DNA of 64,000 bases. It comes from Saccharomycodes ludwigii. Its lineage: Eukaryota; Ascomycota; Saccharomycetes; Saccharomycodales; Saccharomycodaceae. The position numbers and the translations under genes were made by a program. Each line of letters starts with the position of its first letter. The stretch's first letter is position 1. The notes beneath the pieces are model-generated. The model did no database searches. It saw only the letters and a list, made by a program, of their open reading frames with translations, and had not been told where the DNA came from. Of the stretch, positions 41,387-53,005 are shown piece after piece. The stretch is taken from assembly GCF_020623625.1 (NCBI RefSeq), contig NC_060206.1, positions 124,001 to 188,000 of the forward strand, written 5' to 3'.

Positions 41387-43572
41387 TGCTTGTCAATAAC
41401 AACAATAGCAACACCAGTATAAACACATTCACTGGCGTGTCTAATACGGATAATAAAAAGACTATATATATATCTACCAAAACTGAAGTAGAGTTACATG
41501 CTTGGTTAGATTCAATTTTTGCCAAGTGTCCATTATTAAGTGGTGTTTCCAGTCCTACCAATTTCACACATAAAGTTCATGTTGGATTTGATCCAGAAAC
41601 CGGTAGTTTTGTCGGTATGCCTTCAAATTGGGAAAAATTATTAAAACATTCTAGGATCACCGGCGAAGATTGGAATAATGATTCACAAGCAGTTATTCAA
41701 GTTTTACAGTTTTATCAAGATTATAATAACAATGGCAATAACGGTACCGCTGCTAATAACCCCGTATCCTCTAATGCGGGTATAACTCCTAAAAATAACC
41801 AAAGGAATGTGAGCTCAAATAGTAATAATGGAACTAAGGATAACACTAATACCCTTGTGAAAAACAATACCAGTAATTCACTAGAAAGTACCAATACCAC
41901 TGCTATTAATAATAACGGAGGTAACAGTAGAGCCAATAATGCTAAAAATACTACTAATGAACAAAAAATAGATACAAGTTTAATTCCAAACAGAAAGGCG
42001 CCAGCTCCCCCAATACAAAGCAAGTTGAATTCCAATGTACAACAACAAAAATTTCCCACAAACAACTATAACAATAACAATAATAGTAACACTAGCATTC
42101 AAATGGCATATGGGTCAAATAATTCTAATATTGGCAACAATGTTAGAATACCTGCTTCCAGTTTACCAAGTCCCGTGAATAAACCGAGATTGCAGCTTAA
42201 TACAAAGGCTAATAATTACGTTACTTACAAGGGCCATAATATGGTTAATCCTTATTCTGCTGCTGGTACTCAGCCATCTCCTACAACACCATCAGCCCGA
42301 ATTCCTCCATTAAGAATGCACCCACAAAGAGCTGCACCACAAGCACCAAAACCCTCTCCATATAAACAAAATTTTTTCCAACAAAACAATATGAGTTCAA
42401 CCTCTTCTTCCATGAAACTGCACCAACAACAGTCGCCCATTGTTAGAAAACCAGATATTTCATTAGGTACTACTTATCAACAACTTTCTGAAGGTAAACC
42501 TTCTAATGTTGTATTAGCCAGTCATCAAAAACAAGACCAAAAGCCACAACAGTCTCCTACAGCAGGTACCTTTAATAAAACTTCAAAGAAAAAACATCCA
42601 CAAATGTCAAATGCAGAAGTTATGGCTAGATTAAAAGACGTCACATTTACGACAGACCCAAGCACATACTTTGAAATGGTCGAAAAAGCTGGACAAGGTG
42701 CTAGTGGCTCTGTTTACTTGGCTAAAAGAATTAAATTACCACCATCAGAGGGAAACGTGAGACAAAGTAAATTCTATGAAGAAGAGCCGCCGCAAATTGG
42801 CGATAAAGTTGCTATTAAACAGATGATTCTATCTAAGCAGCCTCGCAAAGAATTGATAGTGAATGAAATTTTAGTAATGAGAGATTCGAGACATAGAAAT
42901 ATTGTTAATTTCTTGGAAGCGTATTTGAAAACAGAGGATGATCTTTGGGTAGTTATGGAATATATGGAAGGCGGGTCTTTAACTGATATCATTGAAAATA
43001 GCCCCAATGCTTGTACATCAACTCCAGCGTTAACCGAACCACAAATTGCATACATTGTTAGGGAAACATGCCAAGGTTTGAAATTCTTGCATGATAAACA
43101 TATTATTCATAGAGATATCAAATCAGATAACGTTTTATTAGATACACAAGCAAGGGTGAAGATTACTGACTTTGGTTTTTGCGCAAAGTTGACCGATCAA
43201 CGAAGCAAAAGAGCTACAATGGTCGGAACTCCATACTGGATGGCTCCAGAAGTTGTTAAACAACGAGAGTACGACGAAAAAGTTGATGTTTGGTCCCTGG
43301 GAATTATGACTATTGAAATGTTGGAAGGTGAGCCTCCTTATTTAAATGAAGATCCGTTGAAAGCTCTATATTTAATCGCTACTAATGGTACACCAAAACT
43401 GAAACATCCGGAAACTTTATCTTTAGAAATTAAAAGATTTTTGAGTGTATGTTTATGTGTTGATGTGAAATACAGAGCATCGACTGAAGAGTTATTGCAT
43501 CATAGCTTTTTTGAAAAATCGTGTCAACCAGAAGATTTGATTCCTTTATTGGATTGGAAACAAAACACCTGA
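40909..43572 (+). CDS. CLA4: PAK-family protein kinase Cla4
   Basis: Cdc42-activated Ser/Thr kinase for septin assembly, polarity and exit from mitosis. It has 887 residues (S. cerevisiae 842). The start MSLSAAAHEISESDFQNIGP matches Cla4. A PH domain covers about 72-205, interrupted by an Asn run. The CRIB motif for Cdc42 lies at about 219-235 (SSPTNFTHKVHVGFD). Residues 250-585 are Asn/Gln/Pro-rich with PPIPxK-like segments. The kinase domain starts at about 591 with GQGASGSVYLAK, then Lys 637, HRDIKSDN at 734, DFG at 754 and the activation loop KRATMVGTPYWMAPE. The PH-CRIB-kinase order defines Cla4/Skm1; the duplicates are YNL298W (CLA4) and YOL113W (SKM1). Confidence 0.96.
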
Positions 43573-43580
43573 TAGCTATG

Positions 43581-43616
<36 letters not shown>

Positions 43617-44113
43617 TTTTTTTTTTTTTTTAGTGTTTTTTCGCAAGATCTTCGTGTTAATAGTAAATTTATAATATATTTATTAATTGTATTGAAAAAT
43701 AAATATATATATATAAATCTCATAACTTCATGGGATCACATTGCTAGTCTTTATTTTCATTTTATTTAATTTAATTTTTTCTTTTTTTTTTTGCTTTGTT
43801 TGTTTTTGTTTTGAATGTTTTTCGCTGCCATTTTTAGGTTACCACATATCGATATTCATCATTATTGATATCATGCACTTAACCTATGTCCCCCCATCTT
43901 TGTCATTACCGCTGTTATTTTATTTTCGCTAGGACTCAGTTCCTGTTTTGTTAAATATCATGGATACAATTAATATATATATATAGTTTTTATTTTTAAT
44001 TTTTTTTAGTTAATTATCATCATTTAAAAGGATTCTACCATTTAATTCTTAAACCACTTAATATGTATGTCCTAAAATGCAGAGTAAAATAAAAAAAAAA
44101 AAAAAAATACTCT
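43573..44113. other. Convergent CLA4/MON2 intergenic region
   Basis: Two long T-runs right after the CLA4 stop, several TATATA elements and an A-run before the MON2 3' end. No gene and no CGGAC word. Confidence 0.55.
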
Positions 44114-47100
44114 TTACTTAACATAATAAATTAGAGAAAGTTGAGGTAATAACCTTTGTAAATCTTTGACCCTTTCAGAAACAGGAATGATTTCTAACAA
44201 TAATGGATATAAAACTTTTAATTTATCAGCATCATTCCCATGAAATGATGACGAAACTTCAATTAATCCCTGAAGAACCCAAAGTAATTCATTCTTTCTG
44301 ATACTTGCTATTGGCTTTCTAATCCGTAACCTTTCGTCAGAAATAAATCTTCTTAAAACAAACGCCACTCTTGATAAAAAGAACGGTAGACATAAATTTC
44401 TCATGTGCTCATTTTCGGAAAACTTCAGTAGGTCCTTCAAACTATATAATGTCAAATTAAATTTGGGTAACAAGTGTGGCTCATCGCATGACCCCAAAAG
44501 ATTGTCAAAATCAAATGAAGTTAATTTAATCACAACATCATTCAACGACTTGCAGCCGTTAATAATTTGATCTTCAATTTCATTAACCTCATAAAAAAAA
44601 GATCTAGTCCATAGCCTCGATATGAACAACTCTAATGTTTCTTTACTGAAAATGTCTATATTTTCAACTAAAAAGTTTCTATACAGTGCATATTGTTCTA
44701 TTTCTTCCGCTTCGTCTTCTTGCACAGAGTCATTATTCCTTTCTAAAATACCGATAACAGCCTTAATAAATATATCGGTGAAATTGGTGATAAATGAGGA
44801 ATCAGTTCGTAATGCACCGTTATCCATATTAAATATCTCAACTGAGATGCTGTGAAAAGTTTTGGAAGCTAAAACCCAAAGCTTGCAGTTCTTCTCCTCA
44901 CTTAAATCACTTTGAGATTTTGAGAGAATTATATCAGACAAGTTTTTAAAAATTTGCAAAAACTTAGCATCTTGATCCTTCACATTCGCAACAGCATGAA
45001 ATTTAGCATTTAATAAGGCACAGGCCTTATAGCTAACGGCGCTAAATGTTGGTATTCTTGACTTCAAATTATTTGGAAGTTTCGGTGCTAACTTCTTTAC
45101 AATTGTATCTTTAACATTAAACGGCAAAGTAGAAATACTAGATAGCTCCCATAGGACTAAAATTTTAATATTAGAATCTTCAATAGTGTCAAAACATTCC
45201 AACGCAGACAAAATAGTGCTTTGAAGACTGGAGGGTTTAGCCTTATCCAAACTAAATTGAGGTAACAATGGGTACTTTATCGCTTGAGTAAATACACGCA
45301 CAATTTTTTCTGATACCTCAAAGTCCAACAACTTTGTCTCTTCCAACAATTTACACAAAGAAGGATAGCATGATATCAATTCTTGAATACAGTCGTAGTT
45401 AGACTTATCAACAGACTTGTTGAAATCTGTATAAATAATATCGTAGTCAATCCAAAGTGAAAATATTTTCATCACAACCTCTTTAGGTGGAAAAGAGATT
45501 TCTTCATGGCTTGAAAATTTCTTTAGCAAAGTTTTAAGGTTAATCAATACATTGAATTTGGAGTCATAATTCTTGCTATTCTTCAAGATTATTTCATAAT
45601 AAGAAATAAACTTTAACCATTTATCAGTGTTTCCCCTTTCACCACTAAACTCAGCAAAATGGGATAAATACACCAAATTTAATCCATTCAACGTGGTATT
45701 AACAAATTTAGGGACCTCTGAATTTTCACTGCTATCTAGTAGTGGAAACAATATGATCTCATACACTATATCCCATGATGGCAAACATGAATCCTGAGCA
45801 GCCAACACGCGGAAAAATGTAACCATAGTACCATCAATAACCTCTAATCTTGTATCATTAGCACATGATAGCAATCTTTTCAATAAATACAATAAAGTAG
45901 CATGATATAACTCAAGATCACTTGATTCTGGTGATATAATTATTGTTGCCAAATCTTCTACATTTTTAGAGCTACTAAACTTTTCCAATGAGTACTTGGT
46001 TTTTGGTAAAGCCTCATATAAAGATCGCAAGTAGTCCCCAATAATCCAAAATTCGCTTATAGCTGTAAATGAAATATTTAATTCCAAAGTCTGTTTGGCA
46101 AAATGAACTAAAATATCAATTATGCTTTTGATATGTTTTAAGTGAAGGGTTTGTAAAAAATCATCAGATATTAATTTAAAAACAGAAAAGGACACACTAA
46201 TCATGGATTTGTGCTTAGATTTCAAAATATCTGTAATTGCGTTTTGTTCTTCCTTGTCTTGTATTTCCAAACTCTTTGTGTCATTAATCACAGAAAACGG
46301 ACAATCAATGATTTTGAACACGCTAGACCATGAGTGGTTCAAATAATCACCATAATTATCCAACAAGTCTTTGACTGTTCTTAAAGCTTGCAATAGAATA
46401 TCAGATTCAACATTGATATTGCCGTTATAAACATCGACACTATTTGTTAATCCTAATGACATAATGCTATCGATTAATTTCATCAATGCCTTCATGACAT
46501 GTTCCTCAATACCGTCAAAATTATTGTTGTTCTCATCTGCACTGTTCGCTATCGCTTTGATAATTTCAGTGAAAACATTAGCTACAGCTAACCTTTCTTC
46601 AGGAAGTGTGTTGCTACGCCTTTTGGATAATTCGGTGATGAAGTAGTCCAAAATAATATTCCAAGTGTTGGTTTCGAAAATTCGGAAAAATCTAGTAGCG
46701 AATACTTCGCTAACATTACCCAAGAAATTCAGATAAAAATCTCTATTATACGTGCAAATTTGTAACTCTGTAGTTTCCAAACCTTCTTCATCTTCAAACG
46801 GTTTGCAACCACCAATCTTTCTATCGTCAACTAAGGCTTGCGATGACTCAGATATTAGAGCCCCAACCATATTTTTAAATGAAATTTCAGCATACTTTGT
46901 TGTTGATTCTAAAAATTTTGAGAAGTTGTTTTCTATTGAATTTAAACTTGGTTTCGGCAAATCAGGAGATGGTGGTAGTGGAATACTAACATACAACTCT
47001 TGAAACATTGGGGATGGCCCATATATATAGTAGGCACACCATTGATAAATTTTGAAAAATAGTTTCCAGTTCGAGGACGAAAAGTTGGCGCCCGATGAGA

Positions 47101-48919
47101 CACACAACGATATTAAAGCTTTAAAAAGATCAATATTGCGACTGTTAAAGACTCTCGGGTAGTAAGACACTCTAGTGTAACTAGCTTCAATATTGTTATT
47201 ATTATTTGACAGTTTTTCACTGGTATTTTCGTTGTCATTGGAACTGATATCATTAGAAGAGCCAATTAATGTTTCGCTAATGGTACTTAAAATTGTACTA
47301 TTATTATGTACATCAGTAGCACCACTATTCCCAGTAAATTCATTAAGAACAATCAATCTAGAAAATAAATCTAACGATTTGTCCACCTCGGATTGTATTT
47401 TTAAAAGCACGCAGGTGTGGGTCAACTTTTGGAATCCACGCACCAAAGATCTAAACAGAACCACGTCTAACGTAGATGAGTGAAAAAAAGTTCTTAAAGA
47501 TCCAAATAAATATGGGAAACTAGCGATGATCATCTTTGTAAAATCCTGTAAGCTAGCTTTGTTCTGCAGCAATTTTAAAACAACAACCTCAGAATCGCTT
47601 GATATAGAGGTGAAAATTTTAAATAATAAAAAAACTTCGTAAGTTTGATCTGCAACAGGTGCGGTTTGTTTATCAACTAATTCTAGAAATGGTACTTTAA
47701 CTTGGGACGCCTCTGCTGATATAATTGGAGTTTCTTTGGGGGCTAACACTGAAGATGGCATTAAATAGTTAGTGTATTGTTTGGAATGCAAATTTTTTTG
47801 TAAAGTAGTTAATATCGTGATGAAAAGTGGTTTTCTATTTTTCCCCACCAAGTCAAAATTTTCATAAATAGTGTTCCATAGAACAAAGGAAAACCCTGAA
47901 AACAATTCCAAAGTCAATATCTTCTTCCAAGTTGGTGAGCCTGATTCCTTTTCCAAAATGTGATTGAAAAAGGAAATAATGACCTCCAATTCAACGGCTA
48001 GAAACTGAATAAAATCAACATTAATTAAATACTTGGCTGCCCTATAGGACCTAACAGTAATCATGAAATTCTTATTCTGCTGGGCAGATATTTGTCTTAG
48101 TAATAAAGGGACCGCCTTAGTTCTCAATATAAACTGTAAATCTTCTCTTTCACAAAAACAGCTGCGCTGGTTTAGGAAGATGCTTTCTAGAATTTCCAAA
48201 AGTGATTCTGCGGATATAAATTTGATATTTAATAAAGAATTAGGCCTTGTTTCAGCGGAGCATAAATCAGTGAAAACTATATTTGTGTCGTATCCATATC
48301 TACCAACAGTAATAGTAGTTACATTATCTTTCAAGACATTAAATTTCTCGTTCTCATCGGTATTGCCGTCGTTAGAGGATGCGTGGTTAGTGCTGCAATC
48401 TTTTCTTTCAAAAATACTGTTGATCAATTGTTGCAAAGTAGCGCTCGCAGAACTAATGACGATGGAGGAGTTATTATGTTGTAACAAATTGGTACAACAT
48501 GCCAACACTTTTTTCACATTTTCTCCAACAATAAAACTAGAATAAGTCTTGAAAAAAACCGGAAGGATTTGTAGGACTTTTAGTTGTATTTCAGAAGATA
48601 AATTTGTGCATTCAATAAAGGCATCCAACACCTGTGGTATTCTTGAGTTGGGAATGGAAGTTTCGACAGCCAACCTTTGGAAAGATTGCATACTAGTAAA
48701 AATGAGCTTTACATTTTTAGAAGAGCATGATAATAAAAAGGGAACTATAAAGTCTGGATGCCTTTGTAAATCTTGATGAGATTTACAAGTTTTCAATATC
48801 TCAAAGGATTTCTCGCTGGTACGTCTAATTTCGGGATTTCTTCTTTTAGAATCGTTAGCTAACAATTGTAGGTCATTGGCTAGTTTTTTAGCTAGATCAT
48901 AAAACGTGTCATTATTCAT
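44114..48919 (-). CDS. MON2: Golgi/endosome scaffold protein Mon2
   Basis: Large peripheral membrane protein related to the large Arf guanine-nucleotide exchange factors but lacking a Sec7 domain; it works with Neo1 and Dop1 in endosome-to-Golgi transport. It has 1601 residues (S. cerevisiae 1636). The N-terminus matches the DCB region, with LANDLQLLANDSKRRNPEI followed by HPDFIVPFLL. Helical repeats continue throughout, with the HUS-like stretch near 200-300. Asn-rich insertions are few (for example around 575-590). No Sec7 motif was seen. It is the longest gene in the window and intact. Position matches YNL297C. Confidence 0.92.
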   Translation of the reverse strand: MNNDTFYDLAKKLANDLQLLANDSKRRNPEIRRTSEKSFEILKTCKSHQDLQRHPDFIVPFLLSCSSKNVKLIFTSMQSFQRLAVETSIPNSRIPQVLDAFIECTNLSSEIQLKVLQILPVFFKTYSSFIVGENVKKVLACCTNLLQHNNSSIVISSASATLQQLINSIFERKDCSTNHASSNDGNTDENEKFNVLKDNVTTITVGRYGYDTNIVFTDLCSAETRPNSLLNIKFISAESLLEILESIFLNQRSCFCEREDLQFILRTKAVPLLLRQISAQQNKNFMITVRSYRAAKYLINVDFIQFLAVELEVIISFFNHILEKESGSPTWKKILTLELFSGFSFVLWNTIYENFDLVGKNRKPLFITILTTLQKNLHSKQYTNYLMPSSVLAPKETPIISAEASQVKVPFLELVDKQTAPVADQTYEVFLLFKIFTSISSDSEVVVLKLLQNKASLQDFTKMIIASFPYLFGSLRTFFHSSTLDVVLFRSLVRGFQKLTHTCVLLKIQSEVDKSLDLFSRLIVLNEFTGNSGATDVHNNSTILSTISETLIGSSNDISSNDNENTSEKLSNNNNNIEASYTRVSYYPRVFNSRNIDLFKALISLCVSSGANFSSSNWKLFFKIYQWCAYYIYGPSPMFQELYVSIPLPPSPDLPKPSLNSIENNFSKFLESTTKYAEISFKNMVGALISESSQALVDDRKIGGCKPFEDEEGLETTELQICTYNRDFYLNFLGNVSEVFATRFFRIFETNTWNIILDYFITELSKRRSNTLPEERLAVANVFTEIIKAIANSADENNNNFDGIEEHVMKALMKLIDSIMSLGLTNSVDVYNGNINVESDILLQALRTVKDLLDNYGDYLNHSWSSVFKIIDCPFSVINDTKSLEIQDKEEQNAITDILKSKHKSMISVSFSVFKLISDDFLQTLHLKHIKSIIDILVHFAKQTLELNISFTAISEFWIIGDYLRSLYEALPKTKYSLEKFSSSKNVEDLATIIISPESSDLELYHATLLYLLKRLLSCANDTRLEVIDGTMVTFFRVLAAQDSCLPSWDIVYEIILFPLLDSSENSEVPKFVNTTLNGLNLVYLSHFAEFSGERGNTDKWLKFISYYEIILKNSKNYDSKFNVLINLKTLLKKFSSHEEISFPPKEVVMKIFSLWIDYDIIYTDFNKSVDKSNYDCIQELISCYPSLCKLLEETKLLDFEVSEKIVRVFTQAIKYPLLPQFSLDKAKPSSLQSTILSALECFDTIEDSNIKILVLWELSSISTLPFNVKDTIVKKLAPKLPNNLKSRIPTFSAVSYKACALLNAKFHAVANVKDQDAKFLQIFKNLSDIILSKSQSDLSEEKNCKLWVLASKTFHSISVEIFNMDNGALRTDSSFITNFTDIFIKAVIGILERNNDSVQEDEAEEIEQYALYRNFLVENIDIFSKETLELFISRLWTRSFFYEVNEIEDQIINGCKSLNDVVIKLTSFDFDNLLGSCDEPHLLPKFNLTLYSLKDLLKFSENEHMRNLCLPFFLSRVAFVLRRFISDERLRIRKPIASIRKNELLWVLQGLIEVSSSFHGNDADKLKVLYPLLLEIIPVSERVKDLQRLLPQLSLIYYVK

Positions 48920-49054
48920 TTTGATGAGATTATAATACGTGCTAAGGGTTTCTTTTATAATAAACTGAATTAGCTATGATTTTTTTGTAACTTTGAAGGT
49001 TGAGATTTGTATGTTATAATTGGGTTATATTCGGGTATAAGAAGAACTTGGAAG

Positions 49055-49108
<54 letters not shown>

Positions 49109-49466
49109 GTGGAAGAAAGATTAAAGATTGAAGATATAAAATAGAAAACAAAAATAAATAAATAAAAAAAAAAAAAAAATACTATTTAAACTTGTTCTTT
49201 TTTTTTTCCCCTGAATAATTTTTTTTATGGACAAAAAAAAAGCAACGGGTTATTTTACACTTCGGACTTCGGAATAAGGCTTTTCTCTCTTATTTTTTTT
49301 TGTTCTTATTTTTTTTTAATGTTCATTTTCATTTTCTCTTTTTAAATAAGAACAAGAATATTACAGAAAAGTATATAAAAACAAATAAATCAAGAAGAAG
49401 AAGAAGAAGAAGAAGAAGAAAAATAAGAAGAACCATTAAACATAGAGATACTTCTATCGCTACGAT
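48920..49466. promoter_or_regulatory. Divergent MON2/MRX6 promoter region
   Basis: Contains a TA repeat and a T-run at 49055-49104, an A-run at 49165-49180, the double word TTCGGACTTCGGAAT at 49261-49275 and an AAG repeat next to MRX6. No gene seen. Confidence 0.55.
49392..49420. repeat. (AAG)n trinucleotide repeat
   Basis: About ten AAG/GAA units roughly 50-75 bases upstream of the MRX6 start codon, so probably within the 5' leader or core promoter. Confidence 0.9.
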
Positions 49467-51107
49467 ATGTTAAAGTATTTATTATTTTTACAATGCAGAA
49501 CTATCGTTTTATCATCTTCAAAAAGGGGAGTAATTTTTGTAAATGCACCTGGCCATTTATCGACGAAAAGACTGTACTCTAAAAAGAACAATAATGGTAA
49601 TAATAAAGACAAACAAATACATTCTAAACTTGAAAATACCACTTCCAATACCATCGAAGAAAACGAAAACATAAGTAATAATATCAAGAATTCTAGTTAT
49701 TCATCAACAGAGCCAGATAAAACTGATGAATTTCACGATACTGTTGTTAAAACCCCAAAAGATCTAGCACAAAAGATATTGAAATTAGATAGAACCTCTA
49801 ATAATGATACCACCAATAATGATACCAATTATACCCCTTTTTTTTTAAAGGAAAGGAAAAAACAACTGATTTTACCCCATGTTCCCGGAAATGCTAATAT
49901 TCCAAATAAAGATGTTCAAATCGAAGGCCTATTTGCCGGGCCTAAGCCACTATTTTTAGGGAAATCCTCTATTATCTCCGACGATAAGGATTTAACCCCC
50001 AATTATCACACTATAACGGATTTCTTTACCACACTTGAAAAAATTGGGGAGGAAGACAACGATGCCAATAATAACAATAGCACCCATAATAGTACCGATA
50101 TAGGTGAAGTTATTAATGCATATAGGAATAAAAAGAAAAATTCAAGGAAACCTATAATACCTTGGGAAGCTTCTATCAGCGGACTGATTTACAATGACAA
50201 GCCATTTAGGACCATTCCTAAATCACTAATTTCAAAATTAAAACCATTTAAATTGATCAATTTAGAAAAGAAAAATACAAAGGATTCACTCTACAAGGAC
50301 AATGGTACAGTAAAATTTAAAGTACATAATTCATTTGTCAATGATGAAGTAGAAATGGTTAATTTGTTTGACATCACAGACGATTTTTCCGATGATCGAT
50401 CAAATTCTAAAAGTGATGCTAAGAAAAATGGTCCCTTTTCCAAATCTACTCTAATAACAGATGCCAACTTAGCAAAAGAATGGTATTATAGAGAAAAAAT
50501 GAGGTACGCAGAAGATTATAAATTTATTAAAGCAGACCAATACGTTTTCAAAACATATGTTACGAAACTAAACAAATTTTTGGCCAAAGAATTTTATAAA
50601 CAAACCAAACTTACCATAAATAATCAATTTAGAGACCATTTGTTACCACTATACATATATGTAGACAAATCCATTTGTTCTAAAAACCGATTTCAAAGCT
50701 ATTTAAGAAAAAAGATTATCGATAATATTGAACCCATTTTAGATACAGTTTGCGCATCTTATGAAGACCGGAAGCAAGCAGAAGCATTTCATGCAAGGGT
50801 TATGATTAAAGTGAATGCCATTACCAAGGAGTTGTCGATCTATTTACCGAGTGTATATTTCACTGGAGACACAATAGATTGTATACTAAACAGATCTCCA
50901 GTTAAAGGTTTTGGTAGAATACACTGGCTTAAACCAAGGAAAAGATATAACTGGTTGTTCGGTAAAAACACAGAAAGAAATTATGTTTTTGATTACAACC
51001 AAGAATACAACATGACCCGGACCGGTATCAAATATATTAGGTATCCTATTAAAATTATATGGAAGAATTTCGATGATGCATTTACTGAATGGGACTATTA
51101 TACCTGA
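49467..51107 (+). CDS. MRX6: Mitochondrial Pet20-domain protein Mrx6
   Basis: Member of the Pet20/Mrx6 group; in S. cerevisiae Mrx6 is a mitochondrial matrix protein that, with Mam33 and Pet20, controls mitochondrial DNA copy number through the Lon protease Pim1. It has 546 residues (S. cerevisiae about 524). The N-terminus MLKYLLFLQCRTIVLSSSKR is basic and hydrophobic, as in a presequence. After an Asn/Ser-rich spacer, the C-terminal half (from about 330) is the conserved domain, with EWYYREKMRYAEDYKFIKAD and KPRKRYNWLFGK as landmarks. Its 3' end overlaps that of RIM21 by 10 bases. Position matches YNL295W. Confidence 0.88.
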   Translation: MLKYLLFLQCRTIVLSSSKRGVIFVNAPGHLSTKRLYSKKNNNGNNKDKQIHSKLENTTSNTIEENENISNNIKNSSYSSTEPDKTDEFHDTVVKTPKDLAQKILKLDRTSNNDTTNNDTNYTPFFLKERKKQLILPHVPGNANIPNKDVQIEGLFAGPKPLFLGKSSIISDDKDLTPNYHTITDFFTTLEKIGEEDNDANNNNSTHNSTDIGEVINAYRNKKKNSRKPIIPWEASISGLIYNDKPFRTIPKSLISKLKPFKLINLEKKNTKDSLYKDNGTVKFKVHNSFVNDEVEMVNLFDITDDFSDDRSNSKSDAKKNGPFSKSTLITDANLAKEWYYREKMRYAEDYKFIKADQYVFKTYVTKLNKFLAKEFYKQTKLTINNQFRDHLLPLYIYVDKSICSKNRFQSYLRKKIIDNIEPILDTVCASYEDRKQAEAFHARVMIKVNAITKELSIYLPSVYFTGDTIDCILNRSPVKGFGRIHWLKPRKRYNWLFGKNTERNYVFDYNQEYNMTRTGIKYIRYPIKIIWKNFDDAFTEWDYYT

Positions 51108-52738
51108 GATGAGGACTGAAAAGTTTCATTATCAATGTATTCTTCATCATCAAATTCTATTTCTGTTGTTCTATATAGATATATATTTCTATCATTAGTG
51201 GTGGAATTGATATTAATATCAATTGTGTCTAAACCTATATGCTTTCTATAATTTGTTTCGTCGTTAAATGTTTCATTTTCTGTCTTGTCTTTATTTTTGC
51301 CGGTCACTGGTTTAATAATATATGAATCGGCGTAATATGCTAATAGACGTAGAATATGGGAGAATTTGTCAAAAATCACCTCATTTAACCATATTTTGGT
51401 GTCAAATGCAAGTGCTGATGCTCTGTTAGGATTAGGCGAATCGTTTAGGTGTATTGTAGCTTCGTGTAAAGTATTGTCATTAATAGTGGCGAGGGTAAAC
51501 TTGTTGTTAATTTTATTCTTAAGATCTTTGAATATGTGTTTGGTTAGATAATTGTCTTTTAATTCGTTCTCTTCATAAACAGGTCTGCCCAACAAACTTT
51601 GTGCCTGCCTAACTTTTATTAGAAATTGTAATCTATCTATCCATTCCCAAACTACAATACCTGAACATAAATAGCAAGTAGTATTAAATGACATGCTTAA
51701 ACTATCCACCCATATGTTAGCCACATCAGCAACAAAAAACCCTGGCTGTAATAAAACAGTTGCTATTGCCAAAAGAGTGACCACATACATATCTTTATTA
51801 GTTTTAAAGCAAATTTGTCTATAAATGAAAATGTTCAGGCATATAACACAAGCATAGCTTGTGGATATAATGATTCTTATCAAATATACAAACGGGGTGA
51901 TGATATCAGATCTTTGTTCAATAATTGGTGTGTAGCATGTGATAGCCCATAGAGTGGCTAGGATAATAACTAGAATGACACCCGTAATGAAAATTAATCT
52001 TTTTTCTTGTACTCTATTGTATAATCGCACAAGATTGTACACCTTAATTAATGTGCAAAATACCTCAACTATGAAATCTATTGTGAGAAAAGTTGTATCA
52101 TTCCAAATAAAATCAAATAACAAGGAATTGGCACTGAACCCGTATAACTGATTTTGTTTTTTCAACTTCATAAAAATAATGATGATACACCTTATGAAGT
52201 TTATTGAAGCTAATAAACTACTGCAATATAGAAGAAAGCTTGGAACATCATGTAATAATTTATTGGTAATGTTTCTGGTACTGGCATTAGTTTTCTGGTA
52301 AATTTTTTTCTTTTTTGGTTTAATAAAAACGATAATAGTCAAGGCTAAAGTTATTAGAAGATTTGCTGTTATGGAGTATATATCTACAAAGATGCTATGC
52401 TGGAAAGTGGAAGTTTTCGATGATGTTTCGCCTTGTTGATCCTGCCCTGTTATTTTTAGCCAGTCCTGTTGCAATACAGGTAAAGAGGCAGGTCTCGGCC
52501 CTCGGTTAAATGCCGAATATGCTGGTTCATTTTTGTAGCAAAAGCCTTGAAAATATAATGGTGACTCTTCAGTGGAATAAAATATTTTTAAAGTATCTTG
52601 TTTAATCCAATCTGGATCATTATCTAGGGCAAACGCTATACTGTTGTCACCTAATAAAAGTGGTTCACACGATGAGAATTGTTGGCTTGGTGAAGATTGT
52701 CTCCAAAAAGAATATTTTGAGACTTTAGAACGGGCCAT
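51098..52738 (-). CDS. RIM21: Alkaline pH sensor Rim21 (PalH family)
   Basis: Plasma-membrane sensor of the Rim101 pathway that responds to external alkalinity and lipid asymmetry changes. It has 546 residues (S. cerevisiae 533). An extracellular N-terminal segment of about 120 residues includes cysteines (SSCEP, GFCYKNEP). Seven hydrophobic helices lie between about 122 and 360, followed by a long cytoplasmic tail that in this family binds Rim8. A typical PalH feature is LQPGFFVADVANIWVDSL in the helix 6-7 region. Convergent with MRX6, overlapping it by 10 bases at the stop codons. Position matches YNL294C. Confidence 0.92.
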   Translation of the reverse strand: MARSKVSKYSFWRQSSPSQQFSSCEPLLLGDNSIAFALDNDPDWIKQDTLKIFYSTEESPLYFQGFCYKNEPAYSAFNRGPRPASLPVLQQDWLKITGQDQQGETSSKTSTFQHSIFVDIYSITANLLITLALTIIVFIKPKKKKIYQKTNASTRNITNKLLHDVPSFLLYCSSLLASINFIRCIIIIFMKLKKQNQLYGFSANSLLFDFIWNDTTFLTIDFIVEVFCTLIKVYNLVRLYNRVQEKRLIFITGVILVIILATLWAITCYTPIIEQRSDIITPFVYLIRIIISTSYACVICLNIFIYRQICFKTNKDMYVVTLLAIATVLLQPGFFVADVANIWVDSLSMSFNTTCYLCSGIVVWEWIDRLQFLIKVRQAQSLLGRPVYEENELKDNYLTKHIFKDLKNKINNKFTLATINDNTLHEATIHLNDSPNPNRASALAFDTKIWLNEVIFDKFSHILRLLAYYADSYIIKPVTGKNKDKTENETFNDETNYRKHIGLDTIDININSTTNDRNIYLYRTTEIEFDDEEYIDNETFQSSSQV

Positions 52739-52832
52739 TTGAAATAGTTACTCTCCTTAAAGGTCAATAATTTGTTAGTTTTTCTTTTTGTTTGTTTGTT
52801 TGTATTACAAATGGATATTATTTCAGGGAACA

Positions 52833-52863
<31 letters not shown>

Positions 52864-52974
52864 CTTTTTTATTTAATTTAACTTTTTCCCACTTAGTCCG
52901 AAAAATGCAATAATGGATTAAGTTGGACATAGAGACTTTTCGGACATTAATTTGGTTTTCATTTTTATTTTGTT

Positions 52975-52981
52975 CGGGTAA
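52975..52981 (+). promoter_or_regulatory. Reb1-type site CGGGTAA
   Basis: Exact CGGGTAA core of the Reb1 consensus, between the TTCGGACATT word and the 12-base array of the RIM21/MSB3 promoter. Its function is inferred from the S. cerevisiae consensus. Confidence 0.5.
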
Positions 52982-53005
52982 CGTATTATTATAATTTATC
53001 TGTTT

